A stretch of DNA of 63,881 nucleotides from Oscillospiraceae bacterium. Its GTDB lineage: Bacteria > Bacillota > Clostridia > Oscillospirales > Oscillospiraceae. The notes under the pieces are model-generated. The model made no database searches. It had not been told where the DNA came from and saw nothing but the letters and a program-made list of their open reading frames with translations. The stretch spans positions 1 to 63,881 of the forward strand of contig JAAWQX010000011.1 of assembly GCA_022800755.1 (NCBI GenBank), read 5' to 3'. Of this stretch, positions 23,089-30,038 are shown piece by piece. Position 1 is the first letter of the stretch. Each line of letters starts with the position of its first letter. The position numbers were made by a program, and so were the translations under genes.

Positions 23089-23333
23089 TCTTTCTTTCCC
23101 GTGTCTATCGCCGTGCCGCAATGTTTGCAGAAACTGCCGCCGCTGTCCCGACCCAGCCATTTGCCGCATTTGGGGCAGCGCCAGAAAATAAGATTTACCA
23201 GAATCGCCCCAACCGCCGATAAGATCCCCAAAACGCCGATGACAGTGCTTTCTTTTACATAAAGCAGCGCCATGCACAAAATCGCAATCCCTATCAACAC
23301 ATATTGCAGGATCTTCACGGTTTTCAGTTTCAT
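23085..23333 (-). CDS. Small membrane protein with C-terminal zinc ribbon
   Basis: An 82-residue protein with two hydrophobic helices (about 9-25 and 31-50) followed by a zinc ribbon with CPKCG and CKHCG pairs, so the ribbon is probably cytoplasmic. The ATG at 23333 is preferred to a GTG at 23339 because AAGAAGGCG is better spaced. It has its own promoter. Unknown function; too small for a catalytic role, possibly an adaptor. Confidence 0.7.
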   Translation of the reverse strand: MKLKTVKILQYVLIGIAILCMALLYVKESTVIGVLGILSAVGAILVNLIFWRCPKCGKWLGRDSGGSFCKHCGTAIDTGKKD

Positions 23334-23375
23334 TTGCACGCCTTCTTTCCGATAAAATGAATCACCTTTTGCGTC

Positions 23376-23404
23376 ATTATACTATGATTTCTCAGGATTT
23401 TCAA
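23376..23404 (-). promoter_or_regulatory. Promoter of the small zinc-ribbon membrane protein gene
   Basis: On the minus strand TTGAAA (23399-23404), a 17-bp spacer and TATAAT (23376-23381), overlapping the stop codon of the upstream gene. Confidence 0.6.
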
Positions 23405-23999
23405 CCGTGGTAAGGGCTATCAACACCTGAGAGGGGAAATAAAACACCCACATCCCCGTCCCAGCCAGTACGTGGAGCGGTTCCGGGACAGCCGGAAGAT
23501 TCCACAAACCTACGCAAATGTCGCAGGCGATGAACAGCACCAGTCCAAGGGCAAGACATTTGTCCGTTTTTCGTGACAGGGCAGCATTGCAGAGAAGCTG
23601 CGGGAAATATATTCCTGCCAGCATGTTTAGAGACGTACATATGCCCAGGCACCATAAAACTATCCAAAATGCCAACACTAATGCAGCGCGGATTTCATAC
23701 GTCCGCCGGGTGTCCCGGGCAATGTGGATTGCATAGAGGGCTTGCACGGCAATGAACAGCGTAACGCCAAGCGCCAACCAGCAGTTCAATACCAACAGGA
23801 ATAAGTCCGCTGCCGCCGTGAGGAAAAGGGCGGCAAAAACGGCATGCGGGGCGTTGGAGAACGCATAGGCCACGCATAGGAGGATGCCCGCGTATTTCAG
23901 CGCCGTGCCAAGTCCATAAAGACACCTGGCATCAGCCAGCAAAAAGCCAACGTACAGGCACAGTTCCGTTGTCAAGAACCGACGGCGAATCCGTCCCAT
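23382..23999 (-). CDS. Multi-pass membrane protein, possibly YhhN/lysoplasmalogenase-like
   Basis: A 205-residue protein with about seven to eight hydrophobic helices and little else. The arrangement of short polar turns (TAAADLFLLVLN, VQALYAIHI, ACDICVGLWN, FYFPSQVLIAL) is reminiscent of the YhhN family, which includes lysoplasmalogenases, but I cannot confirm it by eye. The ATG at 23999 is preferred over a GTG at 24008 because GGAGG lies 8 bases before it. Single gene downstream of the khpB terminator. Confidence 0.55.
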   Translation of the reverse strand: MGRIRRRFLTTELCLYVGFLLADARCLYGLGTALKYAGILLCVAYAFSNAPHAVFAALFLTAAADLFLLVLNCWLALGVTLFIAVQALYAIHIARDTRRTYEIRAALVLAFWIVLWCLGICTSLNMLAGIYFPQLLCNAALSRKTDKCLALGLVLFIACDICVGLWNLPAVPEPLHVLAGTGMWVFYFPSQVLIALTTVENPEKS

Positions 24000-24048
24000 A
24001 GCAGACACCTCCTTTTTATTAAGAGTATAACTATTCCAAAGGAAAAAT

Positions 24049-24079
24049 AAAAGAAGCGCACCGAAGTACGCTTCTTTTT
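24049..24079 (-). terminator. Terminator of the rpmH-khpB operon
   Basis: AAAGAAGCG and CGCTTCTTT flank a 10-base loop just after the khpB stop, with T-richness on the minus strand. Confidence 0.75.
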
Positions 24080-24086
24080 CATGTTT

Positions 24087-24851
24087 TCATGCCCATTCAC
24101 GAGAAGTCGGCTTGGAATCGCCGCCGTCTTGCGTGGGTTTTTCATAGCTGACCACTACACGCCGGTTTGGCTCGCTGCCAATAGAACTGGTGGTCACGCC
24201 TTCGTAGTCCTGAAGCGCGGCATGGATCACGTGCCGTTCATAGGAATTCATCGGTTCCAGGGCCATGCTGCGCTTGTATTTAATGGCTTTTGCCGCCATC
24301 TTTTCGGCCAGACGCACCAGTGCATCTTCCCGCTTAGCCCGGTAGGCCTCGGCGTCCACGCTGATGTGCAAACGCTCATCCCTGCCCCGGTTCACGGCGT
24401 AATTGGTCAGGTGCTGGATGGCGTCCAGGGTCTCTCCCCGGCGGCCGATCACCGCGCCCATGCCTTTGCCGGACAGCTCCACATTGATGCCGCCGTCTTC
24501 CTTATCCGTCATGGTGATGACCGCCGCGACGCCCATGTGCTGCATCAGGCCGCTGAGGAAATTGTACACCGCCGCATGGTCGGCGTCCAGTTCCTCTGCA
24601 TTGACGGATTCCTCCGGGGCCGGTGCCTCTTCTTTCACCACCGGGGCGGGCGCTTCCGGCGCCGCCGCCTCGTCGGGGGCTTCATAGGACACTCTCACCA
24701 CCGCCGGAGATGCTCCGATCCCCAGGAAACCGGATTTGGCCCGCTCGACGATCTCCACCTGGACATCCTCTCTGGCAAGGCCCAGTTCTTCCAGCGCCGC
24801 CGCGATGGCCGCGTCTTCCGTTTTGCCGGATTTCTCTATACTTTTCATCAT
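24087..24851 (-). CDS. khpB: RNA-binding protein KhpB (Jag/SpoIIIJ-associated)
   Basis: A 254-residue RNA-binding protein with the expected order: Jag-N domain (1-55, with KSGFLGIG at 39-46), an acidic Ala/Pro/Glu linker (58-90), a KH domain (about 95-165, GRRG at 136-139) and an R3H domain (about 170-235, with Arg206 and His210). In other Firmicutes it works with KhpA in cell elongation and division control. It overlaps yidC by ATGA, the standard neighbourhood. Confidence 0.95.
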   Translation of the reverse strand: MMKSIEKSGKTEDAAIAAALEELGLAREDVQVEIVERAKSGFLGIGASPAVVRVSYEAPDEAAAPEAPAPVVKEEAPAPEESVNAEELDADHAAVYNFLSGLMQHMGVAAVITMTDKEDGGINVELSGKGMGAVIGRRGETLDAIQHLTNYAVNRGRDERLHISVDAEAYRAKREDALVRLAEKMAAKAIKYKRSMALEPMNSYERHVIHAALQDYEGVTTSSIGSEPNRRVVVSYEKPTQDGGDSKPTSREWA

Positions 24852-26110
24852 AAGGTACTCTCCTGTGATTCTTCCGTTTCCGCCGCTTCCGTCTCCGGGG
24901 AGAACTCCTCCTGTACGCCGAAACGGTCGGGGTCATAGGCTCTGCCCCGGGCATAGCGGCGGCTTCCCACCTGGGACGCGGGGGCTTCCGCTTCCTCGAT
25001 GCCGAGCCGCTCCCGGCGGGCCGCTTTATCCGCCGCGATGGCCGCGGCTTTCAGTTCCGCCGCCTTCTGCTTTTCCGCGGCTTGCAGTTTCTTCTTGCTG
25101 ATATTCTTATTTTCCAGGATTTCGCCGGCCGCCTTGCGGCGCTCCGCCTCTGCCCGGCGGCGCTCCTGCTCCGCTTCCGCAAGCTCCCGCTGGCGCTCGC
25201 GCTCACGCCATTCCGCGTCGTCCTCGTACAGCTTTTTCTTATAGTGCTTGGTGAGGATGGCGTCACGGACCATATTGAACAGGTAGTTGAAGATCCAGTA
25301 AACGCCCATGGCGCCGGGCATGGTGAAGCCGATCCACAGGGACATCAGGGGCATCATGAGCTGCATACTCTTGTTTGTGGCCTGCATCTGCTGGGTCTGT
25401 GCGTCCGTCCCCGTAGCGGGGTTCATGGACATGGACAGCTTCATGGACAGCCACGACACCAGTGCGGACACAAATGGGATCAGGAACAGCCCGAATACCG
25501 GCCACCAGTTTCCTGTGCCGAAGCCTTCGGCGTTCCAGAAGAACACCTGCGGCGTGGCGCCCAGGTTCATGCCCAAAAAGTTGTAGCTGATGTCCTTGAG
25601 ACCGTCTACCAGGCCGGACAGCTCGCTGAAATGCTCATGGCAAAGCTGGGTCAGCGTGATCTCCAGATACGTTTCCTGGCGGGAAGTCATCTCCGCCACG
25701 TTCAAAAGCCCCATATTTTCCAGAGTTGTCTGGATCAGCGTGACCGATTCCGCACTCAAGCCCATCATAACCGTCAACGGTTTGCGGATCACACTGTACA
25801 GTGCGATCAGGATGGGGAATGGGATCAGGGACCACAGGCAACCGGCCATGGGCTTGACGCCCTCTTCCCGGTACAGCTTGGACATTTCCTGGTTCAAGAT
25901 CTGCGGGTTGCCGCCGTGCTTGGCCTGCAGCTGCTGGATCCTGGGCTGAAGCCGGGACTGGTGCATCATGCTCTTTTTGCTCTTAGCCATAAAGGGCAGC
26001 AAAATCAGGTTCACCGCCAGGGCGAACAGGATCACCGCGCCGCCAATGTTGCCGCACAGGTCATAAAACTGCATCAAAAGCCAGGAAAAAGGCACTGTAA
26101 TGATTGACAT
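24848..26110 (-). CDS. yidC: Membrane protein insertase YidC/OxaI family
   Basis: A 420-residue polytopic insertase that inserts and folds membrane proteins with or without Sec. It starts almost directly with the first membrane helix (no large periplasmic domain), as in Gram-positive YidC. The conserved core segments (LFALAVNLILLPFMAKSKKSM, here quoted only as the region 27-47, and VKPMAGCLWSLIPFPILIALY region 85-105) are present. No lipobox signal is visible at the N-terminus, unlike SpoIIIJ. The C-terminal ~120 residues are a charged Arg/Glu/Lys-rich tail likely to contact ribosomes. Start has AGGAG. Confidence 0.94.
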   Translation of the reverse strand: MSIITVPFSWLLMQFYDLCGNIGGAVILFALAVNLILLPFMAKSKKSMMHQSRLQPRIQQLQAKHGGNPQILNQEMSKLYREEGVKPMAGCLWSLIPFPILIALYSVIRKPLTVMMGLSAESVTLIQTTLENMGLLNVAEMTSRQETYLEITLTQLCHEHFSELSGLVDGLKDISYNFLGMNLGATPQVFFWNAEGFGTGNWWPVFGLFLIPFVSALVSWLSMKLSMSMNPATGTDAQTQQMQATNKSMQLMMPLMSLWIGFTMPGAMGVYWIFNYLFNMVRDAILTKHYKKKLYEDDAEWRERERQRELAEAEQERRRAEAERRKAAGEILENKNISKKKLQAAEKQKAAELKAAAIAADKAARRERLGIEEAEAPASQVGSRRYARGRAYDPDRFGVQEEFSPETEAAETEESQESTL

Positions 26111-26147
26111 TCAGTATCTCCTATATTCTGTTTTCTGTGTTTCCCGG

Positions 26148-26366
26148 TCAGGGGACCGGGTCGTAAAAATCGTGTTCCCCCCGGTGAAAGGGGTGACACT
26201 TCAGGATGCGCTTCAAGGCCAGCCAGCCGCCTTTCGCGGCGCCGTACTTCTCGATGGCCTCCAGCGCGTATTGCGAGCAGGTGGGGATGAACCTGCAGGT
26301 GGGCGGCGTGTACGGGGAAATATGCGCCCGGTAAAAGCGGATCAGGGCAAGAAATACGCATTTCAT
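26148..26366 (-). CDS. yidD: Membrane protein insertion efficiency factor YidD
   Basis: A 72-residue small protein with the family pattern [39 protein letters not shown]. It is thought to help YidC-dependent insertion at the inner face of the membrane. The start overlaps the rnpA stop (ATGA), and yidC follows 37 bases later. Confidence 0.95.
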   Translation of the reverse strand: MKCVFLALIRFYRAHISPYTPPTCRFIPTCSQYALEAIEKYGAAKGGWLALKRILKCHPFHRGEHDFYDPVP

Positions 26367-26719
26367 GCCTCTCCTCCGCTATGTTCCCGGAAAAGCCCCA
26401 ACTGCCTGCCGGCTTTTTCAAAGGCTTTTTCCAGCTGGACGTAGGTCGCCTCAACGCTTCTGCTCCGGGCTACGATCACCAGATCCAGCCCACAACAAAA
26501 AGCGCCTTCGTGCAGGCGATAAATCTCCCGCAATCTCCGGCGCACCCGATTCCGCACAACGGCCTTCCCGATCTTGTTGGACACCGTGACCCCCAGGCGA
26601 TTGCCCGGGCGGCCTGTCCGCCTGACATACAGCACAAGATACGGCGTGACCGCGCTTTTCCCTTTTCCGTACAACCGACGGAACTCATAGTTCTTTTTGA
26701 GAGTTTCCGTAAACTCCAT
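26363..26719 (-). CDS. rnpA: Ribonuclease P protein component
   Basis: A 118-residue basic protein that binds RNase P RNA for tRNA 5' maturation. The RNR motif is clear ([18 protein letters not shown]) and length is normal. The ATG at 26719 is chosen with a GGTGA 5 bases before it; a GTG at 26728 is possible. It is separated from rpmH by an unusual structured spacer (26733-26883), whereas these two genes are normally very close. Confidence 0.95.
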   Translation of the reverse strand: MEFTETLKKNYEFRRLYGKGKSAVTPYLVLYVRRTGRPGNRLGVTVSNKIGKAVVRNRVRRRLREIYRLHEGAFCCGLDLVIVARSRSVEATYVQLEKAFEKAGRQLGLFREHSGGEA

Positions 26720-26732
26720 TGGTTTCACCGAA

Positions 26733-26752
26733 TTCGCGCCTGCAGGCGCGAA
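26733..26752. repeat. Perfect 20-bp palindrome before rnpA
   Basis: TTCGCGCCTG and its exact complement CAGGCGCGAA abut. In the rpmH-rnpA transcript it would fold into a strong GC hairpin just 13 bases before the rnpA start. Confidence 0.8.
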
Positions 26753-26753
26753 A

Positions 26754-26880
26754 GATCAAATCATTTTTTGAACGGCTCCGCTGCTCAAAAAATACCGCTC
26801 GGCCTGAGAGTGTGCCCGCAGGGCGCGCGAACAGGCCGCATCCCCTCGATCAAAAGCCCAACGAAGTGGGTTTTGATCGA
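26754..26880. repeat. Structured insert between rpmH and rnpA, MITE-like
   Basis: About 127 bases bounded by GATCAAA (26754-26760) and TTTGATC-type sequence (26872-26878). Inside are three stems: ATTTTTTGA (26763-26771)/TCAAAAAAT (26785-26793), GGCCTG (26801-26806)/CAGGCC (26832-26837), and TCGATCAAAAGCCCA (26846-26860)/TGGGTTTTGATCGA (26867-26880). No gene is encoded. It could be a repeat insertion or an RNA processing or attenuation element. Confidence 0.5.
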
Positions 26881-26883
26881 ATC

Positions 26884-27021
26884 TTAGTAAGACAGCTTTT
26901 TCCGGCCTTTGGCGCGGCGGCGGGCCAAAACCTTGCGGCCGTTGGCGGTGGACATCCGCTTGCGGAAGCCGTGCTCCTTCTGCGCGTGGCGCTTCTTGGG
27001 CTGATAGGTGCGCTTCGTCAT
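26884..27021 (-). CDS. rpmH: 50S ribosomal protein L34
   Basis: A 45-residue very basic ribosomal protein with the invariant start [12 protein letters not shown] and the block [18 protein letters not shown]. Below the usual ORF size cutoff but unmistakable. It is preceded by GGAGAG and by its own promoter, and starts the rpmH-rnpA-yidD-yidC-khpB cluster normally found next to the replication origin. dnaA, which usually sits divergently upstream of rpmH, is not here; queH is upstream instead, so the classical oriC arrangement is broken. Confidence 0.97.
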   Translation of the reverse strand: MTKRTYQPKKRHAQKEHGFRKRMSTANGRKVLARRRAKGRKKLSY

Positions 27022-27095
27022 GTTCTCGTCTCTCCTTTCAATTTTGAAGATGTATGCTCAACACGGGACAAGCCCGCGCAGCAATCCAGCAATCG

Positions 27096-27125
27096 ATTAT
27101 ACCTTATTTCCCCAGTTTCTGTCAA
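27096..27125 (-). promoter_or_regulatory. Promoter of rpmH
   Basis: On the minus strand TTGACA (27120-27125), an 18-bp spacer and TATAAT (27096-27101). The -35 box overlaps the queH stop codon. Confidence 0.65.
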
Positions 27126-27712
27126 GTGTTTTTGGAATACAGGCAGCCGCAGTAATCCTGACGGTACAAGCCGAGTTCCTGAGACAGCGCGATGCTTTGC
27201 TTATAACCCTCCCGCTTTTTGAAATCCGAGGGCAGCCACTTGACCCCGTACTGCCGCCCCAGGGCCTCGCCGATGGCGTTGATGCGCTGGGCGTCCTTAT
27301 GGGGAGAGACGGTGAGCGTGGTGCAGAAATAATCGTACTGTCCCTCCACAGCAAGGCGGGCGGTCTCCTCCAGACGCAGGCGGAAGCAGACTGTACAGCG
27401 TGCGCCGCCTTCCGGTTCCGCTTCCAGCCCGTGGACCGCCGCGGTATAGGCTTCGCCGTCATAAGGGCACTCCAGAATGTGAACTTCGGGCATGGCTGCC
27501 AGGACTTTACGCTGGTTTTCCAAGCGCAGGTCATACTCCGCCCGGGGCTGGATATTGGGGTTATAGTATAACAGCGTGATGTCGAAGTAGTTGATTAAAT
27601 AACTGAACACATACGTAGAGCAAGGTCCGCAGCAGCTTTGCAGCAGCAATCGGGGGTGCTCCGTGAGTTTTGACGTGATGGCGTCCAGTTGCTTTTGGTA
27701 ATTTTCTTTCAA
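27122..27712 (-). CDS. queH: Epoxyqueuosine reductase QueH
   Basis: A 196-residue iron-sulfur enzyme converting epoxyqueuosine to queuosine in tRNA. The QueH signature is complete: SCCGPCS at the N-terminus (Cys27, Cys28, Cys31), YYNPNIQP, ARCTVCFRLRLEETA, TTLTVSPHKD and a terminal YCGCLYS. A TTG start at 27712 is chosen: GAGGTGG lies 5 bases before it, and the longer reading to 27763 would include the promoter -10 and -35 boxes. queG is not nearby, so this is probably the sole epoxyqueuosine reductase type here. Confidence 0.92.
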   Translation of the reverse strand: MKENYQKQLDAITSKLTEHPRLLLQSCCGPCSTYVFSYLINYFDITLLYYNPNIQPRAEYDLRLENQRKVLAAMPEVHILECPYDGEAYTAAVHGLEAEPEGGARCTVCFRLRLEETARLAVEGQYDYFCTTLTVSPHKDAQRINAIGEALGRQYGVKWLPSDFKKREGYKQSIALSQELGLYRQDYCGCLYSKNT

Positions 27713-27734
27713 TGGGTCCACCTCTTTTGGGGTG

Positions 27735-27763
27735 ATTATAGCACAGTTTTCCGGGATTGACAA
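27735..27763 (-). promoter_or_regulatory. Promoter of queH sharing its -35 with the divergent gene
   Basis: On the minus strand TTGTCA (27758-27763), a 17-bp spacer and TATAAT (27735-27740). The -35 bases are the same as those of the plus-strand promoter. Confidence 0.65.
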
Positions 27764-27785
27764 ACCTGCGTTCTTCCGCTAAAAT
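27757..27785 (+). promoter_or_regulatory. Promoter of the dCMP deaminase gene
   Basis: TTGACA (27757-27762), a 17-bp spacer and TAAAAT (27780-27785). It shares five of six -35 bases with the queH promoter on the other strand. Confidence 0.65.
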
Positions 27786-27810
27786 CGTAGAAAAAACGAG
27801 GTGAGCCGTT

Positions 27811-28296
27811 ATGGAACGTACGGATAAAGTCAATTATTATTTGGATATCGCGGACACTGTGCTGCACCGGTCTACCTGCATCCGCCGGCAGTACGGGGCG
27901 ATCATCGTTCGTAATGACGAGATCATTTCCACCGGGTACAACGGCGCGCCCCGGGGGCGGATCAACTGCTCCGATCTGGGATACTGCCGCAGGGAGGCTT
28001 TGCAGGTGCCATCCGGGGAGCGGTATGAGTTATGCCGCAGCGTTCATGCGGAAGCCAACGCGATCATCTCCGCTTCCCGGCGAGATATGCTGGGCGGGAC
28101 GCTGTATCTCGTGGGGCGGGAGGCGAAGTCCGGCGATTTGACGGACGCGGTCCCCTGTTCCATGTGCAAGCGCACCATTATCAATTCCGGCATCAAAGAT
28201 GTTGTGATGCGGAATGCGGACGGGAGTTTTATTGTGGTCGATGTGGAGCAGTGGATCAAAGAAGACGAATCTTTACCGGAAACTGCGGAGCGTTAA
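27811..28296 (+). CDS. Deoxycytidylate (dCMP) deaminase family protein, ComEB-like
   Basis: A 161-residue zinc-dependent deaminase. The catalytic HAEAN (His79, Glu81) and PCSMC (Cys116, Cys119) motifs are intact, and STGYNGAPRG matches dCMP deaminase and ComEB proteins. It would convert dCMP to dUMP for thymidylate synthesis. A GAGGTGAG site precedes the start. It is a single-gene unit followed by a repeat element and a terminator. Confidence 0.9.
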   Translation: MERTDKVNYYLDIADTVLHRSTCIRRQYGAIIVRNDEIISTGYNGAPRGRINCSDLGYCRREALQVPSGERYELCRSVHAEANAIISASRRDMLGGTLYLVGREAKSGDLTDAVPCSMCKRTIINSGIKDVVMRNADGSFIVVDVEQWIKEDESLPETAER

Positions 28297-28307
28297 AAGA
28301 CGCTTTG

Positions 28308-28463
28308 CGCCTTTTGCGAGAACCCCCTGGCGAGGGTTCTCGCGCTCTCCTGCGCTTGTGGGTGGTACGCAAGGGGCGCTGCCCCTTGACCCCGCCGCCT
28401 TTTTAAGTGAGACCCCAAATCTTTGATTTGGTCCGGTCGAACTTAGACATCGTCAAAAGGCGT
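28308..28463. repeat. MITE-like intergenic repeat with terminal inverted repeats
   Basis: Imperfect ends CGCCTTTTGCGA (28308-28319) and TCGTCAAAAGGCG (28451-28463) enclose three hairpins: GCGAGAACCC/GGGTTCTCGC (28316-28343), AAGGGGC/GCCCCTT (28371-28387) and CCAAATC/GATTTGG (28415-28431). It has no reading frame of note. The middle stem and the following CGCCGCCTTTTT resemble dispersed intergenic repeats I associate with clostridial genomes; that is recollection, not a search. Confidence 0.5.
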
Positions 28464-28485
28464 GCGAAAACTTTCATATTTTTAC

Positions 28486-28515
28486 CCCCTGTGGTAGTTC
28501 CACAGGGGGTTCGTT
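28486..28515 (+). terminator. Terminator between dCMP deaminase and guaB
   Basis: CCCCCTGTGG and CCACAGGGGG flank a 5-base loop, with TTCGTTTTATTTTA following on the plus strand. It also sits directly after the convergent guaB stop and may stop both. Confidence 0.8.
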
Positions 28516-30018
28516 TTATTTTACGGGATTTGTGGTTCTCAATGTAACGTCGTGGTAGCCGCCCTCCACAATGCTGGTGGAGGAAACCACAGTCAGCTTC
28601 GCGTCACGCTGGAGGTCGGGGATGGTCGTCACGCCGCAGTTGCACATGGTGGATTTCACCTTGTACAGGCTCTTTTCAACGTTCTCGTGGAGGCTGCCGG
28701 CGTAGGTCACGTAGGAATCCACGCCTTCCTCGAATTGCAGGCCGGACTTGCCGCCTACGTCGTAACGCTGCCAGTTCCGGGCGCGGTTGGAGCCTTCGCC
28801 CCAGTATTCCTTCACGTACTGACCGTTGACCATCAGTTTGGGGGTGGGGCTTTCGTCGAAGCGGGCGAAATAGCGGCCCAGCATCAGGAAATCCGCGCCC
28901 ATGGCAAGGGCCAGGGTCATGTGGTGGTCATGGACGATGCCGCCGTCAGAGCAGATGGGGACGTATATGCCGGTTTTCTGGAAGTATTCGTCCCGGGCCG
29001 CCGCGACTTCGATCAGGGCCGTTGCCTGACCGCGGCCGATGCCTTTGGTCTCACGGGTGATGCAAATGGACCCGCCGCCGATACCGACTTTGACAAAATC
29101 CGCGCCGGCTTCCGCCAGGAACAGGAAGCCGTCCCGGTCTACCACGTTTCCGGCGCCGATCTTCACCGTGTCACCGTAATTTTCCCGCACCCAGGCAATG
29201 GTGTTCTTCTGCCAGCAGGAATAGCCCTCGGAAGAATCGATGCACACCACATCCGCGCCGGCGGCCACCAGGGCCGGGATGCGCTCGGCGTAGTCCCGGG
29301 AATTGATGCCCGCGCCGACCATGTAGCGCTTTTCCTTGTCAAGCATCTCCAGGGGGTTTTCCTTGTGGCTGTCGTAGTCCTTGCGGAACACGAAGTACAT
29401 CAGCCGGCCGTCGTTGTCCACGATGGGCAGAGCGTTCAGCTTGTGATCCCAGATGATGTCATTGGCTTCTTTCAGCGTTGTGGAGGCCGGAGCCGTGACC
29501 AGCTTTTCCATAGGGGTCATGAAGTCCTTGACCTTGATATCCGGGGTCATGCGGCTCACGCGGTAATCCCGGCTGGTGACCAGCCCCAGCAGCTTGCCGT
29601 TGGCTGTACCGTCAGCCGTGACAGCGACTGTGGAAAAGCCGTTTTGCGCTTTCAGGTCCAGAATATCGCCTAGGGTATGTTCCGGGGTCACGTTAGACGC
29701 GCTGACTACAAATCCGGATTTATAGTTCTTCACCCGGGCGACCATGGCCGCCTGGTCCTCGATGGATTGAGAACCGTAAATGAAAGACAATCCGCCCTCT
29801 TTCGCCAGGGCGATGGCCAGCGTGTCGTTGGACACGGACTGCATGATCGCGCTGGTCATGGGGATGTTCAGACTGATGGCCGGTTCCTCGCCTTTTTTGA
29901 AGCGCACCAGCGGCGTTCTCAGGGAGACATTCGCCGGGATACAATCCTCGGAGGTGTACCCGGGGATCAGCAGAAATTCGTTGAACGTACGTGACGGTTC
30001 GGTGTAGTAGGTTGCCAT
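28516..30018 (-). CDS. guaB: IMP dehydrogenase
   Basis: A 500-residue enzyme oxidising IMP to XMP, the first step of GMP synthesis. The active-site loop [15 protein letters not shown] holds the catalytic Cys319, and [11 protein letters not shown] and the flap region follow. Two CBS motifs lie about 107-222 ([24 protein letters not shown]). The ATG at 30018 is preferred over 30027 because AGGAG is then 10 bases away and the N-terminus matches the [12 protein letters not shown]-type family start. It begins 20 bases after purL, so it is probably the last gene of the purine operon. Confidence 0.95.
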   Translation of the reverse strand: MATYYTEPSRTFNEFLLIPGYTSEDCIPANVSLRTPLVRFKKGEEPAISLNIPMTSAIMQSVSNDTLAIALAKEGGLSFIYGSQSIEDQAAMVARVKNYKSGFVVSASNVTPEHTLGDILDLKAQNGFSTVAVTADGTANGKLLGLVTSRDYRVSRMTPDIKVKDFMTPMEKLVTAPASTTLKEANDIIWDHKLNALPIVDNDGRLMYFVFRKDYDSHKENPLEMLDKEKRYMVGAGINSRDYAERIPALVAAGADVVCIDSSEGYSCWQKNTIAWVRENYGDTVKIGAGNVVDRDGFLFLAEAGADFVKVGIGGGSICITRETKGIGRGQATALIEVAAARDEYFQKTGIYVPICSDGGIVHDHHMTLALAMGADFLMLGRYFARFDESPTPKLMVNGQYVKEYWGEGSNRARNWQRYDVGGKSGLQFEEGVDSYVTYAGSLHENVEKSLYKVKSTMCNCGVTTIPDLQRDAKLTVVSSTSIVEGGYHDVTLRTTNPVK

Positions 30019-30038
30019 TTTCTCCATTCTCCTCTCTC

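Noticed and set aside
25082-26107. 341-codon plus-strand ORF over yidC
   Set aside because: Antisense shadow rich in His/Gln/Arg; yidC is secure by motif and neighbourhood.
27713-27763. N-terminal extension of queH
   Set aside because: It contains the -10 and -35 boxes; a TTG with a ribosome site lies downstream.
28316-28343. CRISPR-like repeat
   Set aside because: The palindrome occurs once with no regularly spaced copies.
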